Assembly (NCBI GenBank): GCA_023391625.1
Contig: JAEWAN010000019.1
Coordinates: forward strand, 1 to 64,000
Origin: Bacteroidota bacterium
Lineage (GTDB): Bacteria; Bacteroidota; Bacteroidia; Bacteroidales; Paludibacteraceae
DNA: 64,000 nt
Direction of reading: 5' to 3'
A model generated the notes under the pieces. That model worked only from the letters and a program-made list of their open reading frames with translations, had not been told where the DNA came from and made no database searches. Shown here piece after piece: positions 62,101-64,000 of the stretch (position 1 is the stretch's first letter; each line of letters starts with the position of its first letter). Both the position numbers and the translations under genes were made by a program.

Positions 62101-62960
62101 GAAAAATATTCCGACAATATTCCTTAAAAGAAATCATAAGGATTTTAGACGCAAGATATGGTTTAGGAGCTATAGAACGAACATTAGCCTCCAATTGGTT
62201 CAACCCGCTCTATACACTATACTTAAATTTTAGAAGTTTCCCATTTAAACAAGCAATAAGAATCCCTGTTTTTGTATATGGCTTTCCTCATTTTTATTGT
62301 TTAAGCGGAATTATGATAGTTGACGGTAAAGTATCTACAGGGATGATTAAATTTAATCAAACCAAACCTGGTGCTCCTTCTAATATGGCAGTAAAATCGG
62401 AATTAAACAACGAAGGAACTATTATTTTCAGAGGAAAAGGACTCATTGGAACCGGAAATAAAATATGCGTATTTCAAGGAGCCACCTTAGATCTTGGTAA
62501 AAATTTCAAAATTACAGATATGTGCAATATTGGTTGTTTTACATCCATAAAAATAGGAGATCAATCATGGATAGTACATCGTAGCCAAGTACTTGATTCT
62601 AATTATCATTATGTTGCAAATTTTTTGACAAGAACTGTTCCTAAAAATGCAAAACCCATACATATAGGAAGAGATTGTTGGATATCCCATTCTTCTACAA
62701 TTAGTGGGGGCGCTGTTTTGCCTGATTTTACTATAGTCGCAAGTAATAGCTTGGTAGGCAAAGATTTTTCTTCAATTCCTACAAACTCTATGATAGGAGG
62801 TACTCCCGCCCGACTTATAACAACCGGAGTACGAAGAATAAATAATTCATCTATAGAAAAAGAAATTATAAATCATTATAATCAAAATCCGAATATTCTA
62901 TATTCCATCCCTCAAGATGACGATCCTGATCTATATTCATTTGTAGATTATTTTAAATAA
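62085..62960 (+). CDS. Hexapeptide-repeat acyltransferase of the polysaccharide operon
   Basis: 291 residues. An N-terminal 90-residue helical and hydrophobic part (ASNWFNPLYTLYLNFRSFPF) is followed by a left-handed beta helix from about residue 115 (NEGTIIFRGKGLIGTGNKIC; IGRDCWISHSSTISGGAVLP; DFTIVASNSLVGKDFS), ending GGTPARLITTGVR. It transfers an acyl group, most often acetyl, to a sugar of the repeat unit. It overlaps the flippase by 16 bases and is likely coupled. The acceptor cannot be told. Confidence 0.82.
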   Translation: MEEKIRKIFRQYSLKEIIRILDARYGLGAIERTLASNWFNPLYTLYLNFRSFPFKQAIRIPVFVYGFPHFYCLSGIMIVDGKVSTGMIKFNQTKPGAPSNMAVKSELNNEGTIIFRGKGLIGTGNKICVFQGATLDLGKNFKITDMCNIGCFTSIKIGDQSWIVHRSQVLDSNYHYVANFLTRTVPKNAKPIHIGRDCWISHSSTISGGAVLPDFTIVASNSLVGKDFSSIPTNSMIGGTPARLITTGVRRINNSSIEKEIINHYNQNPNILYSIPQDDDPDLYSFVDYFK

Positions 62961-63019
62961 CATAAGCATACTACAAAGTTTTATATTTTATAATAAAAAG
63001 ATTGCACTTCTATTTTTAA

Positions 63020-64000
63020 ATGAGAAATAAACTTTTAAACACAGTAATTCTTTGCATATATATATTCCTTACGATATTATATACTGCTTTTAGGCTTGAC
63101 ACGACTTCTGTAATGGGTATCATAATGTTCGGTACATTAATATTATTCATCCTATGTTCTTATTTTAATACCAATAAAATAACGAAACATGATGCTATGA
63201 TAATATTTTCTACTATAATTTATTTAATTTTTCATCTTACTATCGCAGAAAGTTCTATAATGACAGTCATCCTAATAATGGCAATTGTCTTATTCTACAT
63301 ATACTTAAAATACACAGACATTTCAGTATCCCACGTTGCTTATTTATTAATATTTTTATTTATTTTAAACACGGTCTTAACCTTTGATAAGCTACTACAT
63401 AGTATATTTTCTCCTTCATACCTTGATTGGTATAAAGGATTATTCTTGAATCCCAACACTAATGGCATTTTTGCAGCCAATGTACTAGCTGCAACATTTT
63501 TATTTATAAAAAATAAAAAAACAAGATATATCGTTTCAATATTATTCATACTATATTTGTTAGGGTGTAAGTCCCGAAATATGCTTTTATTTATCCTATC
63601 CACATTTGCTTTTTATCAATTATACAAAACAAGATTTTCAAGATATGCATTTCTGTTTTTTTCTTTATTCATATGTATAATTCTATTTTATCTTATCAAA
63701 ATAGAGCCTCAAATGACTGCTGAAATAGAATTGTTTGGCAAAAGTGGAGGAAGTGCCGGAAGATCTTCCCAAATAATATATATCATAAAAGAATTTCCGC
63801 TAACCTTATTTGGCTTAGGAAAAGATATACCTAATAATTATTCACTTGCAACAAATGGATACGCTGTACATAACTTCTATATCAACACAATATACGGCAT
63901 GGGGATTATTTTTCTCATCATATATTTCGCATTTATAAAAGATATTTATAACAATTTAAGCTCAAACATTGCAAAATCTTTTTTATTGAGTTTTCATATA
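63020..64000 (+). CDS. Wzy-type polysaccharide polymerase / O-antigen ligase-like protein (3' end beyond window)
   Basis: An open frame of 327 codons runs to the right edge. It starts MRNKLLNTVILCIYIFLTILY and has about eight membrane helices so far. The words LNPNTNGIFAANVLA and LGCKSRNMLLFILS, then a periplasmic loop with SGGSAGRSSQIIYII and VHNFYINTIYGMGI, fit the Wzy/WaaL (Wzy_C) family, where the His-Asn pair in the big loop is common. It should link repeat units into polymer at the periplasmic face of the inner membrane. It follows the acyltransferase after 59 bases. No glycosyltransferase gene has appeared yet, so those must lie beyond the edge. Confidence 0.8.
   Translation, partial: MRNKLLNTVILCIYIFLTILYTAFRLDTTSVMGIIMFGTLILFILCSYFNTNKITKHDAMIIFSTIIYLIFHLTIAESSIMTVILIMAIVLFYIYLKYTDISVSHVAYLLIFLFILNTVLTFDKLLHSIFSPSYLDWYKGLFLNPNTNGIFAANVLAATFLFIKNKKTRYIVSILFILYLLGCKSRNMLLFILSTFAFYQLYKTRFSRYAFLFFSLFICIILFYLIKIEPQMTAEIELFGKSGGSAGRSSQIIYIIKEFPLTLFGLGKDIPNNYSLATNGYAVHNFYINTIYGMGIIFLIIYFAFIKDIYNNLSSNIAKSFLLSFHI

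Noticed and set aside
1..64000. tRNA, rRNA, CRISPR arrays, transposase genes
   Set aside because: Looked for T-loop words, regular repeat-spacer patterns and transposase motifs by eye; none was convincing. A tRNAscan or CRISPR search would settle it.

Overview
The window is from a chromosome of the order Bacteroidales. Four things in the sequence point there. Most genes are preceded by the Bacteroidetes -7 promoter box TAnnTTTG, sometimes with a TTTG or TTG box about 19 bases upstream, and Shine-Dalgarno sequences are largely absent. The first complete gene ends in a type IX secretion (Por) sorting tail. The order guaB, three periplasmic foldases, mutL fits this group, and DUF2723, OstA-like, NtrY-like and FucP/ROK genes typical of it are present. 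The T9SS tail favours a lineage such as Porphyromonadaceae, Tannerellaceae, Dysgonomonadaceae, Odoribacteraceae or Barnesiellaceae, but the family cannot be fixed from sequence reading alone. I saw no rRNA, tRNA, CRISPR array or intact insertion sequence.

Layout. 1-4.3 kb: the 5' end of a secreted protein (minus strand), then a 1226-residue secreted BNR_4/PA14 protein, probably a polysaccharide-degrading enzyme. 4.4-8.5 kb (minus strand): a drug-type MFS pump, a butyrate kinase without its usual partner, a small membrane protein and an Lrp regulator. 8.6-10.4 kb: an AT-rich accessory patch with a PIN-like gene followed by what looks like mobile-element debris. 10.4-17.4 kb: separate housekeeping and accessory units (aminotransferase, acyl-CoA ligase, lipoprotein, Sua5/YciO, sugar acetyltransferase, DUF134-NifX fusion), most with their own promoter and hairpin terminator. 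18-26.5 kb: guaB, three PPIase-type chaperones, a small membrane protein and mutL. 26.7-31.9 kb: an unusual five-gene run of ECF sigma factor, membrane-anchored barrel protein, two lipoproteins and a radical SAM/SPASM enzyme.

32-46.3 kb: fabI, then an envelope block of DUF2723 glycosyltransferase-like protein, NodB deacetylase and OstA-like protein, facing a very large NtrY-like histidine kinase and RNase R on the other strand, then a diacylglycerol-kinase-type lipid kinase. 46.7-50.6 kb: a PrsW-type protease and a sugar transporter plus ROK glucokinase pair separated by a perfect 36-base palindrome. 50.6-52.5 kb: a gene-free, very AT-rich 1.9 kb stretch. It contains one good promoter with a leader of about 0.6 kb that holds several hairpins and a repeated 15-base element. 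52.5 kb to the right edge: an exopolysaccharide or capsule operon (WecA-like initiator, Wza, Wzc, CpsB phosphatase, WecC, acetyltransferase, WecB, Wzx, second acyltransferase, Wzy cut off by the edge).

How they work together: WecB and WecC convert UDP-GlcNAc through UDP-ManNAc to UDP-ManNAcA. The WecA-like enzyme starts the lipid-linked repeat, Wzx flips it, Wzy polymerises it, and Wza/Wzc/CpsB export it and control chain length. The foldase cluster, OstA, DUF2723, NodB and the NtrY-like kinase all serve the envelope. The best candidates for something undescribed are the sigma/lipoprotein/radical SAM cluster (26.7-31.9 kb), the PIN-like island (8.6-10.4 kb) and the long structured leader of the polysaccharide operon.
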